Assembly: GCF_040409805.1 (NCBI RefSeq)
Contig: NZ_CP099572.1
Span: forward strand, 1,612,001 to 1,676,000
Length of the DNA stretch: 64,000 nt
Source: Polynucleobacter sp. MWH-UH23A
Lineage (GTDB): Bacteria > Pseudomonadota > Gammaproteobacteria > Burkholderiales > Burkholderiaceae
Reading direction: 5' to 3'
The notes beneath the pieces were generated by a model. The model saw nothing but the letters and a program-made list of their open reading frames with translations. It was not told the origin of the DNA and did no database searches. Of the stretch, positions 35,560 to 44,782 are shown one piece after another (position 1 is the stretch's first letter; each line of letters starts with the position of its first letter). Position numbers and translations under genes: made by a program.

Positions 35560-35972
35560 GAGGCTTGTCCTGTAATTGCCGACATGCGAGCGCGGATTGT
35601 GCTACCCAACATATTTAAGGCGGACTCAGTAAAAACCGAGTTTTTAGTAAATTCACTGAGCTCAATATCGCCATCTACCGTATTGCCATCCATTGATGGT
35701 TGATTTGGGATGCGATAGAGCAAACGGGGATCCTCTTGACTTGACTTGCCAGGTATGTGGGCTGAATGAGTGGTAGCCAAGCCAACTGCATTGGAAGGCG
35801 CAACACCCTCCAATTGAGCCTTCAGTACATCAGCAAAGCGAATATCCCGAGCTTTAAAGCCAGGGGTATCAGAATTTGCCAAATTGTTACCCAGCACTTG
35901 TTGACGGAAAGTCCGCAATTTAAATGCGGTTTCGCCAAAAGTAAGTGGATCATACTGCGGCACTGCGTTCAT
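35556..35972 (-). CDS. flgB: Flagellar proximal rod protein FlgB
   Basis: 138 residues with FRQQVLGNNLANSDTPGFKA, the FlgB signature, and the C-terminal helix LNMLGSTIRARMSAITGQ. First gene of the long flgBCDEFGHIJKL-motAB operon. A strong GGAGGAG sits upstream of the ATG, and a sigma-54 promoter lies about 60 bp further upstream. Confidence 0.96.
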   Translation of the reverse strand: MNAVPQYDPLTFGETAFKLRTFRQQVLGNNLANSDTPGFKARDIRFADVLKAQLEGVAPSNAVGLATTHSAHIPGKSSQEDPRLLYRIPNQPSMDGNTVDGDIELSEFTKNSVFTESALNMLGSTIRARMSAITGQAS

Positions 35973-36032
35973 TCAATCTCCTCCCTACTCGGGGATGAAA
36001 AAGCCTGAGGGGAAAGTCCTCAAGTATGAATA

Positions 36033-36048
36033 TGCAAAGACCGTGCCA
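36033..36048 (-). promoter_or_regulatory. Sigma-54 promoter of the flgB operon
   Basis: On the minus strand the element reads TGGCACG-GTCT-TTGCA, the textbook -24/-12 consensus with GG and GC at the right spacing, 61 bp before flgB. It predicts RpoN-dependent transcription activated by the FlrC-type regulator at 51350. Confidence 0.9.
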
Positions 36049-36141
36049 ACTTTGGTTTCTGAGAGAAAGATAAGTAGTCGCTAACCTACTCGAGTTTATG
36101 CATTCAGAGAGTTAAAACTTAAAAAGGCGCTAAAAATAGCA

Positions 36142-36167
36142 AAAAAGCCCTATTTCTAGGGCTTTTT
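36142..36167. terminator. Bidirectional terminator between carbonic anhydrase and flgB operon
   Basis: An 11-bp GC-rich hairpin (AAAAAGCCCTA / TAGGGCTTTTT) with loop TTTC. A/T tracts on both sides allow termination in either direction. On the minus strand it ends the carbonic anhydrase transcript before the flgB sigma-54 promoter. Confidence 0.85.
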
Positions 36168-36174
36168 CATTCAA

Positions 36175-36190
36175 GGTGGCAAATTTTGCC
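36175..36190 (+). repeat. 16-base motif shared with 50107-50122
   Basis: GGTGGCAAATTTTGCC, containing a 13-base near-palindrome (GGCAAA-T-TTTGCC). The reverse complement of all 16 bases recurs between fliF and the FlrB-like gene. It lies between the carbonic anhydrase stop and the terminator. Function unknown. Confidence 0.5.
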
Positions 36191-36254
36191 GTTTTGTCAG
36201 ATCAAAATTAGAAACATTGGACAAAACCTGCCAAAAAGCTCTTTTATATGAGAT

Positions 36255-37325
36255 TTACAAACTACCCCTAGTTTCCTTGATCAAACGATCTCCCTTGGGC
36301 TGCAAAGGGCGCGCATTCATGGGGTAGATGCGGTCAAAGTTCTTCACTTGCTCTTCGCTCACGTAAATTGGGTTTTTCATGACGAACCAAAGAACATTTT
36401 CGCTACATGGAGGAGTTGTTAGGGATCCCATATAGGTGAAATAGCCTCTATCGGTTGGCAACAGCTGATTCACATCAATCATTACGCCTGGGGTCTCAGT
36501 CCTGCCTTTTACCAATGGAACATTGTTCCAAAGGGTCTGAATCATAGGATTATCTTTGCCACCATCATCACCAAACCAGGATTTTTTAGCTGATCCGGGC
36601 TTTTTAGTATTCATCAAGACGCCGACTACCGCAAGGCTGCCGTCGTGATGCTGATGCACCAAGTGCACCACCATATCGGTACGCTCACCGTTAATCGCCT
36701 CTTCACTGGGCTTATGAAAATGGAACTGAACCAGTCGATACTGGCGACCGTCAACCAGCAAGTTACTGCCTTCACCATAATTCACCATCACAGTATGACC
36801 GTTATCCACGATCGATAATGGCGATGGTCTGTAGAGAAACTCCAATGGAGGAAGCTCAGCCTTAACCGCGCGATCGACATTAATGTTGATGGGAGACTGG
36901 GTTTTGCCTGTTGAGCACGCCAAATTGGCTTTACTCAGATTGCCCCAGTTCTCGGGACCGCCAGGACCATCTATATATGACCAATGTACATCATGGGCAT
37001 CTTTTTCAGCGGGCTTTGTAGTTTTCGCAACTTTTGGTTTATCTGCTGCTTTCACCTCACTAGGGGGGGCACCTGCAGGTAAATCGCCAGTACGAATTAC
37101 GATATCACCCGAGCCTTTGCTGATCTTGTCAAACAATGCTTTGCTCATCTGATCGTCACCAGAAGCAGCGGGTACCGAAGCCTTAGTCTTGGGGGCTGCA
37201 GGTGCAGCGGCGGCTGGCGCAGGAGCATCATGCGAGTCGCTCGCGAGGGCATTACCCGCAAGCAGCATACTTAATAAGGCGCCAACTGAAACAATAAGGC
37301 GTGGGGATAGATTATTTGTTTTCAT
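36255..37325 (-). CDS. Alpha-type carbonic anhydrase, secreted
   Basis: 356 residues: signal peptide (about 1-28), an Ala/Pro/Lys-rich linker (about 30-110) and an alpha-carbonic-anhydrase domain (about 112-350). The zinc ligands are His202, His204 (in QFHFHKPSEE) and His221 (in VVHLVHQ). Proton-shuttle and substrate-pocket regions look conserved (SLTTPPCSENVLWF). It hydrates CO2 in the periplasm. It separates the fli and flg operons and has its own terminator; a link to motility is not shown. Confidence 0.93.
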   Translation of the reverse strand: MKTNNLSPRLIVSVGALLSMLLAGNALASDSHDAPAPAAAAPAAPKTKASVPAASGDDQMSKALFDKISKGSGDIVIRTGDLPAGAPPSEVKAADKPKVAKTTKPAEKDAHDVHWSYIDGPGGPENWGNLSKANLACSTGKTQSPININVDRAVKAELPPLEFLYRPSPLSIVDNGHTVMVNYGEGSNLLVDGRQYRLVQFHFHKPSEEAINGERTDMVVHLVHQHHDGSLAVVGVLMNTKKPGSAKKSWFGDDGGKDNPMIQTLWNNVPLVKGRTETPGVMIDVNQLLPTDRGYFTYMGSLTTPPCSENVLWFVMKNPIYVSEEQVKNFDRIYPMNARPLQPKGDRLIKETRGSL

Positions 37326-37431
37326 AAGTTCGCTAACGGCTTTTGTATAAATAGTGTTTATATTGCCATATAAATCAATGCTTAAGCCGATTTTTCAGCT
37401 GACTCAAGGCGATTGCTTAAATTCTCGACGC

Positions 37432-38214
37432 TCAGGGTTGTTTATTTGCGGGCTTCTTCGGGGTAGCTTTCTTCACGGGAGTTGAAACGGGCGCGAGATT
37501 ACCATTCGCACTGCTACCTCCAGGCAATACGTCTATTACTGGCGAACTGCTTCGAGAAAACATCCACTCACATTTCATAAGCCCTGCTGTTTCCTGCTTG
37601 CTTTCTAAGGGGGTCGACTGCTTTAGTGCCACCTCTAATGCTTCATCTGTCGGAGGTGGAGTCAAATCATTACTAGTGGCCCACCTTAAAAAGCGCTGAT
37701 ACCAACCTTGCTTGGGCATTCTTCCAGGATCAGCATAAAAGTTGGAACTACAGATTTGTAAGCGGCGCTCAATTTCACTTGCGGCCATGTAATAGCCGTC
37801 GACCAAGATATTGGCTACAGCCGAATTGCACCTAGCCCAAGCAGCCAGTTCAATCTTCGAGCCAGTCGTCCCTCCACCCGAAGATTTATCTGAAACCAAA
37901 GAATTGATTTCGCAAATCATTCTTTTCCCACGAATTTGCAGTTTTTTGCAAATATCTCCACCATTTTCGGCATATGGGTTATTGGATGTAGATGCAGGGA
38001 AGGGGTACTTTAATTCGCAATCTACTGGACCAGTCGGCGCTTGATCCAATGAATTTTGGTTTAACTTATCTTTTTGCGCGGCAGTGAGTCCCTCCTCCAC
38101 AGAACCGTTAAGGGGTACCTCTGAATTTACCTGAGCATTTGCTAGATTGCTAAGACAAGTCACAGATAAAAATAAACCTGCAGCAAATAGGTGAGAGAAA
38201 AATTTATTTTGCAT
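37432..38214 (-). CDS. Secreted hypothetical protein at end of fli operon
   Basis: 260 residues with a signal peptide (FFSHLFAAGLFLSVTCLSNLANA). Eight or so cysteines in the mature part (for example VDCELKYPF, GGDICKKLQ, RMICEINS, LQICSSNF) suggest disulphides in the periplasm. The C terminus is Lys/Pro-rich. It overlaps the fliR stop by 11 bp, so it is probably the last gene of the fli operon. No family recognised. Confidence 0.65.
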   Translation of the reverse strand: MQNKFFSHLFAAGLFLSVTCLSNLANAQVNSEVPLNGSVEEGLTAAQKDKLNQNSLDQAPTGPVDCELKYPFPASTSNNPYAENGGDICKKLQIRGKRMICEINSLVSDKSSGGGTTGSKIELAAWARCNSAVANILVDGYYMAASEIERRLQICSSNFYADPGRMPKQGWYQRFLRWATSNDLTPPPTDEALEVALKQSTPLESKQETAGLMKCEWMFSRSSSPVIDVLPGGSSANGNLAPVSTPVKKATPKKPANKQP

Positions 38215-38986
38215 AGGGAGTCTCTACGCCTTGGCGAATAAGTTGCATCGGATTTTCAAGTGATCTCTCCAAAACAATTTGCAGATCCGGAAGAATCATA
38301 AAAATAACCAAGAATGCTAAAGGAATGCTAACAGCAAAACCAACGGAGAACAAATTCATCTGCGGGCTCGTGCGGCCTAAAAAAGCCTGGGTTAAGTTAA
38401 ACATCATATAAACCAACAATACAGGCATCGAAAGAATCAGACCGAGACGAAATGATGCGGAGACCAAATCTACGACACCTTTTGAGGACCATGCACTTGG
38501 CCATATGCCAACCGGAATAGTCTTAAAGCTTTGCAAAATAATTTCAATTAACACTAAGTGAATGTTCAAGGCAAATGCTAAGGCAATCACAACTAGACCT
38601 AAAAACTGACCCACCAAACCCGAGTCTAGAGTTGGATCTCGGAAATAGGTTGAGGCAAAACTAAATCCCGCCTGAAATGACAATACCTCAGCCGCTATAT
38701 CGACCACCATAAAGCCAATTCGAATCACAAAGCCAATAAATGCACCGATCGCCAATTCGATGATTGATGCAAAAAAAGTGATACTTCCCGGATCGGAAAT
38801 CTTTTCTCCACCAACTAAGGGCATCACATAAAAAGCAAATGACAATGCAATCAGTAAGCGGAATTGCATCGGGAACGTTCTGAACGCAAACATTGGAGTT
38901 GTTAAAAACATTCCAAAGACCCGCAAAGAGGCAAACATAAAGATTGCCATGTACTGCTCAATTTGAAGACCGGTAATAGTCAACAT
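38204..38986 (-). CDS. fliR: Flagellar export gate protein FliR
   Basis: 260 residues with about six membrane segments and typical FliR segments FRTFPMQFRLLIALSFAFYV and PMLYV-like VPLLVYMMFNLTQAFLGRTS region. It is part of the type III export gate with FliP and FliQ. Three base gap from fliQ. Confidence 0.96.
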   Translation of the reverse strand: MLTITGLQIEQYMAIFMFASLRVFGMFLTTPMFAFRTFPMQFRLLIALSFAFYVMPLVGGEKISDPGSITFFASIIELAIGAFIGFVIRIGFMVVDIAAEVLSFQAGFSFASTYFRDPTLDSGLVGQFLGLVVIALAFALNIHLVLIEIILQSFKTIPVGIWPSAWSSKGVVDLVSASFRLGLILSMPVLLVYMMFNLTQAFLGRTSPQMNLFSVGFAVSIPLAFLVIFMILPDLQIVLERSLENPMQLIRQGVETPYAK

Positions 38987-38989
38987 AAT

Positions 38990-39259
38990 TTAATTAACCA
39001 AACCTGGAATACGGGCAAAGAGCTCTTTTATATAGTCCGTGAATAGCGATAAGGTCACCGGACCGATGAGCAAAATAACAACACCAAAAACAATTAACTT
39101 GGGTACAAAGGCTACTGTTGATTCATTAACTGAGGTAGCCGCTTGCAAAATACCGATAACTAGACCTACAACTAAAAGTGCCATCAAAATTGGGCCAGCC
39201 AAAAGCCCCGCCATGCGCAGAGCCTGAAATACTAAATCGATAATGACTCCACTTTCCAT
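38990..39259 (-). CDS. fliQ: Flagellar export gate protein FliQ
   Basis: 89 residues with two membrane helices and the motif LQAATSVNESTVAFVPKLI. Export-gate component. It lies 5 bp after fliP. Confidence 0.96.
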   Translation of the reverse strand: MESGVIIDLVFQALRMAGLLAGPILMALLVVGLVIGILQAATSVNESTVAFVPKLIVFGVVILLIGPVTLSLFTDYIKELFARIPGLVN

Positions 39260-39264
39260 AATGC

Positions 39265-40011
39265 TTAGTTAATGTAACTTTGCACTAAAGAGGTTGAAAG
39301 CAAGGCCCAACCATCAGCCAAAGCAAAAACGATTAACTTCAAAGGCAAAGAGAACATCATCGGCGACACCATCACCATACCAAGTGATGTCAAGATACTG
39401 GCTACAGCAAAGTCAATCACCAAAAACGGCAGGTAGATGACGAAGCCAATTAAAAAACCTGTTTTAATTTCTGATATGGCAAACGCTGGAATTAGTACCG
39501 TAAAAGGCACATCTTCACGAGCTTCAATTTCTTTTCCATAGAGCTTAGCAAATAAGTTCAAGTCGTCTCGCCGTGTTTGCTTGAGCATGAATTCTTTAAG
39601 CGGCTTTGCTCCAACCTCTACCGCCTGGGGAAATCCCATCTTTCCAGCAGAGTATGGTTGATAAGCATTCTTATAAATCGATTCAAACACCGGATTCATG
39701 ATGAAGAGCGTCAAAAAGAAAGACAATCCAATCAACACAATATTGGGCGGCATAGTCGTCAAACCCAGTGCCTGACGTAGCAAGGAAAAAACGATCAGAA
39801 TACGGGTAAAGCTAGTCATTAAAACCAGTGCTGCAGGCAAGAAACTTAACGCAGTTAACGCCAATACCGTTTCAACCGGAACGGCATAAATTGTGCCGCC
39901 GCCACCTTGTTTAGCGGTCACCAAAGGTAGTGTTTGACTCCATGCAAATAAAGGAAACAGCCCGATGAGGGCTGTAATTGCAATTGACCACCAAAAGATT
40001 CTGCGCTTCAA
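39265..40011 (-). CDS. fliP: Flagellar export gate protein FliP
   Basis: 248 residues with a signal peptide and membrane helices. Signatures: MTSFTRILIVFSLLRQALGL and SLGMVMVSPMMFSLPLKLIV. Forms the export channel with FliQ and FliR. Overlaps fliO by 4 bp. Confidence 0.97.
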   Translation of the reverse strand: MKRRIFWWSIAITALIGLFPLFAWSQTLPLVTAKQGGGGTIYAVPVETVLALTALSFLPAALVLMTSFTRILIVFSLLRQALGLTTMPPNIVLIGLSFFLTLFIMNPVFESIYKNAYQPYSAGKMGFPQAVEVGAKPLKEFMLKQTRRDDLNLFAKLYGKEIEAREDVPFTVLIPAFAISEIKTGFLIGFVIYLPFLVIDFAVASILTSLGMVMVSPMMFSLPLKLIVFALADGWALLSTSLVQSYIN

Positions 40012-40346
40012 CCCAATTTCCTCTTAACAAATTGCCGCAAATTATTTGCAAAATCAACATTAATGGTTTGGGGTTTTAAATTAGCTACATCTTCTGGCTC
40101 GAGCTCTGTAAGCAAAGAAATTTGTGAAGGGGTATGCCCTACAACCAATATTCGATTCAAGACATTCAAAACAATAACCCGTTCTCTTGGGCCTATCGCT
40201 TGCTGAGCCAAAATTTTGACATGTGGGTTAACTGTGCGCATCGCACTATCGCGCTTTATTAAAAAGGCAACCACCCAAATGAGAGCCGCAGCAAGTGCAA
40301 GCCAAATGAAGGAGAAAAGCAACATACCTCCGACCGAGGAGCCCAT
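40008..40346 (-). CDS. fliO: Flagellar export assembly protein FliO
   Basis: 112 residues: one membrane segment (about 8-29) and a small cytoplasmic domain with IGPRERVIVLNVLNRILVVG. FliO helps FliP assemble. Small size is normal for the family. Confidence 0.92.
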   Translation of the reverse strand: MGSSVGGMLLFSFIWLALAAALIWVVAFLIKRDSAMRTVNPHVKILAQQAIGPRERVIVLNVLNRILVVGHTPSQISLLTELEPEDVANLKPQTINVDFANNLRQFVKRKLG

Positions 40347-40352
40347 GTGAGG

Positions 40353-40730
40353 TTAGCGATTAATTTTACGAAGTCGTTCGGCAGGTGTAACGATATCAGT
40401 CAAACGAATACCGTAGCGGTCATTGACGATCACTACCTCGCCTTGCGCCACCAAACAGCCATTAACGACTACCTCTAATGGCTCACCAGCCAAGATATCT
40501 AACTCAATTACCGAGCCATAAGTCAAGTTAAGCAGGTTACGAATTTGCATTTTGGCGCGACCAAGCTCAACCGTAACCTGAACTGGTACATCCATGACCA
40601 AGTCGATCTCATTAAATTCAGCGCCTGCTTTAGCACCATCTTCCAAAGTATTGAAAGTAGCTTTGCGCAATGAACCGGATACGTCAGTGCTGGTAAGCGA
40701 TTTCGCTAAATCGTTGTCATTTTCAGCCAT
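40353..40730 (-). CDS. fliN: Flagellar motor switch protein FliN
   Basis: 125 residues. The C-terminal SpoA domain (about 50-122) reads DVPVQVTVELGRAKMQIRNL and LVAQGEVVIVNDRYGIRLTD. With FliM and FliG it forms the C ring that sets rotation direction. Confidence 0.97.
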   Translation of the reverse strand: MAENDNDLAKSLTSTDVSGSLRKATFNTLEDGAKAGAEFNEIDLVMDVPVQVTVELGRAKMQIRNLLNLTYGSVIELDILAGEPLEVVVNGCLVAQGEVVIVNDRYGIRLTDIVTPAERLRKINR

Positions 40731-40773
40731 GGTAATCCTCTTGTTCCTTGCTTTTTTCTATGCGTTTATGCTG

Positions 40774-41877
40774 TTATGCACTTGAGCCGTCTGGCGTTAA
40801 GCTATCGGCTATGGTACTAATTGTATCCCCAGAGTCCATCGGCGGTATGTTTTCTGGATGGCTCTGCGCAGCCTCTGGCAATTGCTCATAAAGCTCCCCT
40901 TTTTCGGCGCTTCGCATCATGCTTGGTCCTAAGCGGGCACTCTCAAGTGGACTCTTCAAGAACTCCGCTGGATGTTGAATGGTGCCTACTTTAACTGAAT
41001 ACCGACCATCCTTTGTGCCATATTGCCCTTTGATGACCGGCAAGCCATCCACATATACGGTTACTGGATCATTAATCTCAATCGGAATAATGTCGCCGAC
41101 CGATAAGGAGGTTATCTCTCGTAACAACATCTGCTTACGCGCCAAAACAGCAACTGCGGTTACAGGTGCTTCGTGTACTTGATCATTGAGTAGATCGGTC
41201 CAGTGTTGATCGGGCTCAGTCGCAAACCCTTGCATATTGTTGTAAAGGATGCTTTTGACTGGTTCCAGAACCCAGAATGGAATACACAGATCAATATCTC
41301 CTGGGCGACCATTAATCTCAATCGTAAACTTAGAGTGCAACACCATCTCACCAGGGGAGGTAATTTTTGCGAAACCGAAGTTCGTTTCTTGACGCATAAA
41401 GTCGAACTTGATTTCATAAACGGACTTCCAGGCCTTTTCATACTCATTTAAAAAGGCATCTACTAAACGGCGAATGATACGCAACTCAGTTGCAGTGTAC
41501 TCACGCAAGTTGAGGCGAGGTGCAAGGCGGCCTTCCCCGCCGAACATATTGTCAATAGCGATGTACACAACACCGGGATCCACAATCCAGCAACCCACAC
41601 CCCGTAATGGACGAATACCAACAATATTAATGTTGGTACGCTCAGGAAATTCATCTACGAATTTTTGATAGCTCTTCACGATCGGAAGATGCATCTGCAC
41701 CTCAATAGGCGCGCGAATCATATTAAATAAGGTTAATCGAACCGCTCGACTAAAGCGCTCATGAATAAGCTCCAAAGTCGGCATGCGGCGCCGAGCAATA
41801 ATCTTCGACTTGTCAAACATTGCACGCTGATCTTCAGCGTCAATATTCATCTCGACATTTATTTCCTCTGCCGCCAT
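40774..41877 (-). CDS. fliM: Flagellar motor switch protein FliM
   Basis: 367 residues. The middle domain contains RLTLFNMIRAPIEVQMHLPI and GVGCWIVDPGVVYIAIDNMF; the C-terminal SpoA domain has ITSLSVGDIIPIEINDPVTV. CheY-P binds FliM; a short N-terminal segment (EINVEMNIDAEDQRAMFDKS) lies where the CheY-binding peptide is expected, though the usual LSQxEIDxLL form is not obvious. The tail after residue 330 is a non-conserved extension. Confidence 0.96.
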   Translation of the reverse strand: MAAEEINVEMNIDAEDQRAMFDKSKIIARRRMPTLELIHERFSRAVRLTLFNMIRAPIEVQMHLPIVKSYQKFVDEFPERTNINIVGIRPLRGVGCWIVDPGVVYIAIDNMFGGEGRLAPRLNLREYTATELRIIRRLVDAFLNEYEKAWKSVYEIKFDFMRQETNFGFAKITSPGEMVLHSKFTIEINGRPGDIDLCIPFWVLEPVKSILYNNMQGFATEPDQHWTDLLNDQVHEAPVTAVAVLARKQMLLREITSLSVGDIIPIEINDPVTVYVDGLPVIKGQYGTKDGRYSVKVGTIQHPAEFLKSPLESARLGPSMMRSAEKGELYEQLPEAAQSHPENIPPMDSGDTISTIADSLTPDGSSA

Positions 41878-41908
41878 GATTTCCTGATAGGCTTTCTAAG
41901 GAGGTTGA

Positions 41909-42661
41909 TTATTGCATTACGAACGAACTAAACAACACTGCCTGTACCGGCAAATCCATTTCGGTTACATTCCAAAACTCAGCGGCCGCCCTTGCAGCTT
42001 CTCCGGTAATCTTTTGACCGGTCGAAGTTTCTTTAGGCACAGCGCCAATACGCTCCAGATTTTGCATATCAGCAGTGCCAGGCTGCTGTTGTAAGACATA
42101 AATAGCGGTTAATTGTGGCGCAATAATCGAGTTAATCACCAAGGCAATCTCACGAGCCATCATGACCTTACCTTCAACCGTTGCCAATTCTTGCATTTGA
42201 CGTGATGACAAAACAGTGATGATCTTGTCACGAATCACAGGCATGAAATTTTTAATCTTGCCTTCAGTTGAAGAATCGTTTGTGCGCAAAACAATTTTGG
42301 TCTGCAAATAGTGCTCGCCACCGCGACCAGGCAAGTTCACTACCATTTCTTCTAAAGGAATATAAATAGGAGGCGCATTTTCTTTACGCTCCATCAATTG
42401 TTTTTTAAGGATATTTTCGGGACGCTTTGCTTCTTCGGCGAGTCGATGCTTTTCTTCAGCAGCGTGTTGACTGTACAAGTAACCAGCAACAGAACCAGCA
42501 ATAACCACTACCAAGCCTATTATGATAAAAAGCTTAGCTTTACTTTTTTTCTTGGGAGTATCTTCGTCAGCATCATGCATATCTGCAGGAGGGGGGGTGG
42601 CTGCCTGCGGGGCAGCAGCGCTTGGATCTAAAGTTGGTTCAATGCGCTCTTCATCAGCCAT
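41909..42661 (-). CDS. fliL: Flagellar basal body-associated protein FliL
   Basis: 250 residues: an acidic/proline-rich N terminus, one membrane segment (about 44-66) and a FliL domain (about 95-185) with PLEEMVVNLPGRGGEHYLQT. A further C-terminal stretch (GTADMQNLERIGAVPKETST) makes it longer than usual FliL (about 170). It supports stators and motor torque. Confidence 0.92.
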   Translation of the reverse strand: MADEERIEPTLDPSAAAPQAATPPPADMHDADEDTPKKKSKAKLFIIIGLVVVIAGSVAGYLYSQHAAEEKHRLAEEAKRPENILKKQLMERKENAPPIYIPLEEMVVNLPGRGGEHYLQTKIVLRTNDSSTEGKIKNFMPVIRDKIITVLSSRQMQELATVEGKVMMAREIALVINSIIAPQLTAIYVLQQQPGTADMQNLERIGAVPKETSTGQKITGEAARAAAEFWNVTEMDLPVQAVLFSSFVMQ

Positions 42662-42693
42662 TACTATTCCTCTTTACTTAATGCTTAATAATA

Positions 42694-44292
42694 TCAAGCA
42701 TACAGGTGAACTGCACTGCTATTTTCCCTATTATCACCTGAACCGATAGAATTTATTGAGGCTACTGAGCTCAAACCTTGTGCATTTGAAAAAATCCTGT
42801 TGTAACCAGGCTGACGACCGCTAAAAGCGGCTTGATCGAACATTTGCTGGGACTGTCCGCCCTGCCTTAAATCTAAGGACAAATTCAACCCCATTTGAGC
42901 GAACTCATTTTTAAGGTTTTGGCCGCCCTGATCTAGGCGAGATTTAGTGGCTTCACTAGCACCCTCGACAATTAAGTGAGCTTGGCCAGCTGAATTAATT
43001 CGTAAATCGATTCTGATCGTACCCTGCTCAGGAGGGGTTAACTCCAGCATGATTCTTCCGCCACCAGACTTAGCGGCACTCATTACTTCAGTGTGTAATG
43101 GGCCGGTAGCCAAGGAAACTTCAGATGCTTTTAACTCCATCTTTTGAGCGGCAGCCGAATGACCGTCAATTCTCGCAAGACCACTGTTATTAGCTGTCAT
43201 TGCATTCAAATCAGGTTGATCTTTAGTGCTTTGAACAACTAACTGATCCGCCTGATCAGGCTTCGCTACTTGACTCTGATCTTTAGTCATGACTGATACA
43301 GCTTCATCAATTAAAGAGCCTGGCTTCGTACCGTGATTCTTATCGTTAAATGCATTAAAAGTAAGTGGACCATCGATTGTTTTGCCTTTTGGCAACTTAT
43401 CAATAGCAGTGGTCATCACCTGAGCCTGCTTACCCTCAGTTAAATTCTGAATAGTTGTCGCTTTAGTAGGATCAACCGCACCAGCCTGAAGGGTCGCATC
43501 AGCCTGAACGCCAAGCAACTTAATGCCTGACGACTGATCATTGCCTTGATTAATGAGATTTGTTAACTGCGTTTGAAGCTCAGGTGCCAGACTAATGCCG
43601 TTTTTCTGAGCAAAAGCTTGAATAGCACTAGCAATCTGAGCAGGGGTTTGAGTGCCACTCTGATTAAATAGAGAGTTTTGACCGCCACCACCTTGTAACG
43701 ACTGCAACAAAGCGGCAACCTGAGTTTGCATCATAGCATCCGGCGCTTGACCGTTGGCCTTCATTGCCTTAGTTAATGCCTGACTAATGAGTGCCGCTTG
43801 CTTTGAGTCAATTTGCTGACCTACCTGCCCGATCAATGACGTTAAGTCAGTGGTCGAACCATTTGCTTGCGCGTTCAGACTAGCCATCAAAGCCTCAACA
43901 CTCATGGACTGGTTCGTTGTAGCGCCAAGCGAAGTTTGGTTAGCAGCATTAAAGGTTTGTACTGCAGCATTTTGAGCAGCTAGGCTTTGCGCTGCTAATT
44001 GAGCCATTAACAGTTGCAATGGATCGGAATTTTTTGCAGGGTCCGAAGAGTTTTGGATTGATGTAGGCAAATTTTGCCCCCTCAATGCTCCTGGTAACGC
44101 ATTTTGAGTGCTTGATCGATCAGAATCGCCTCTCACACTTAGGCGTGCCATCTGACTTTGATCTAAAGCCGCCAAGAATGCCTCAAAGCCACCGGGCGTA
44201 GCAGAGCTGCCAGGCGTAGAGCCAGGCTTAGCCATAGCGCTATTTGCGCTATTAGCAGCTGCTTGCATCCGAATTTGACTTACTGTTGGCAT
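42694..44292 (-). CDS. fliK: Flagellar hook-length control protein FliK
   Basis: 532 residues: a Gln/Ala/Ser-rich N-terminal ruler region and the Flg_hook C-terminal domain (about 395-480) with GRIMLELTPPEQGTIRIDLR. It measures hook length and triggers the FlhB switch. Contains a chance-or-conserved GGCAAATTTTGCC at 44066-44078. Confidence 0.93.
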   Translation of the reverse strand: MPTVSQIRMQAAANSANSAMAKPGSTPGSSATPGGFEAFLAALDQSQMARLSVRGDSDRSSTQNALPGALRGQNLPTSIQNSSDPAKNSDPLQLLMAQLAAQSLAAQNAAVQTFNAANQTSLGATTNQSMSVEALMASLNAQANGSTTDLTSLIGQVGQQIDSKQAALISQALTKAMKANGQAPDAMMQTQVAALLQSLQGGGGQNSLFNQSGTQTPAQIASAIQAFAQKNGISLAPELQTQLTNLINQGNDQSSGIKLLGVQADATLQAGAVDPTKATTIQNLTEGKQAQVMTTAIDKLPKGKTIDGPLTFNAFNDKNHGTKPGSLIDEAVSVMTKDQSQVAKPDQADQLVVQSTKDQPDLNAMTANNSGLARIDGHSAAAQKMELKASEVSLATGPLHTEVMSAAKSGGGRIMLELTPPEQGTIRIDLRINSAGQAHLIVEGASEATKSRLDQGGQNLKNEFAQMGLNLSLDLRQGGQSQQMFDQAAFSGRQPGYNRIFSNAQGLSSVASINSIGSGDNRENSSAVHLYA

Positions 44293-44318
44293 AGCCTCTC
44301 CAAAAGGAACACTTCTTA

Positions 44319-44765
44319 CTATGCATCTTTCGTGCCAGAATTCAGATTAAGCCTGCCGGCATAGCTATCCTCAAACTGATTCATTTCCGCCTTAGCCTTT
44401 TTCAGCCTAGCTTCGTGGCGCTTTTTCTCGACCAATTTTGTTAATCCCCGGGTGCGCATTCTGGCCTGGGTGGCGGTCATCAAGGTATCCTCAGAGGCTC
44501 TAGAAAGCCCCTGAATTTGGGCATCCATTTCAACCGAGCTTTGAATTAGCTTTTCCCTAAAAGCGTTTGCATCCTGAATAAAGGCAATCGGCAGACTCTC
44601 ATTTGAGGCAGCTAGCATTTGACCTTCATACTCCTTTGCATACTCAAGCACTTGATTTTTAAAGGCTTTTGTCTGATTTACCTGTCCTGCAGCCCTTTTG
44701 GCTCTTGCCATAGCTTGATCCTCACGGATTTTGGCTAAGCGCAGTAACAGTTCAATAGCGGACAT
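44319..44765 (-). CDS. fliJ: Flagellar export chaperone FliJ
   Basis: 148 residues forming one long coiled coil. Characteristic sequence includes ELLLRLAKIREDQAMARAKR and KLVEKKRHEARLKKAKAEMN. It links FliI with the export gate. 17 bp after fliI. Confidence 0.92.
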   Translation of the reverse strand: MSAIELLLRLAKIREDQAMARAKRAAGQVNQTKAFKNQVLEYAKEYEGQMLAASNESLPIAFIQDANAFREKLIQSSVEMDAQIQGLSRASEDTLMTATQARMRTRGLTKLVEKKRHEARLKKAKAEMNQFEDSYAGRLNLNSGTKDA

Positions 44766-44782
44766 GTTAGGGATCTAGATTA

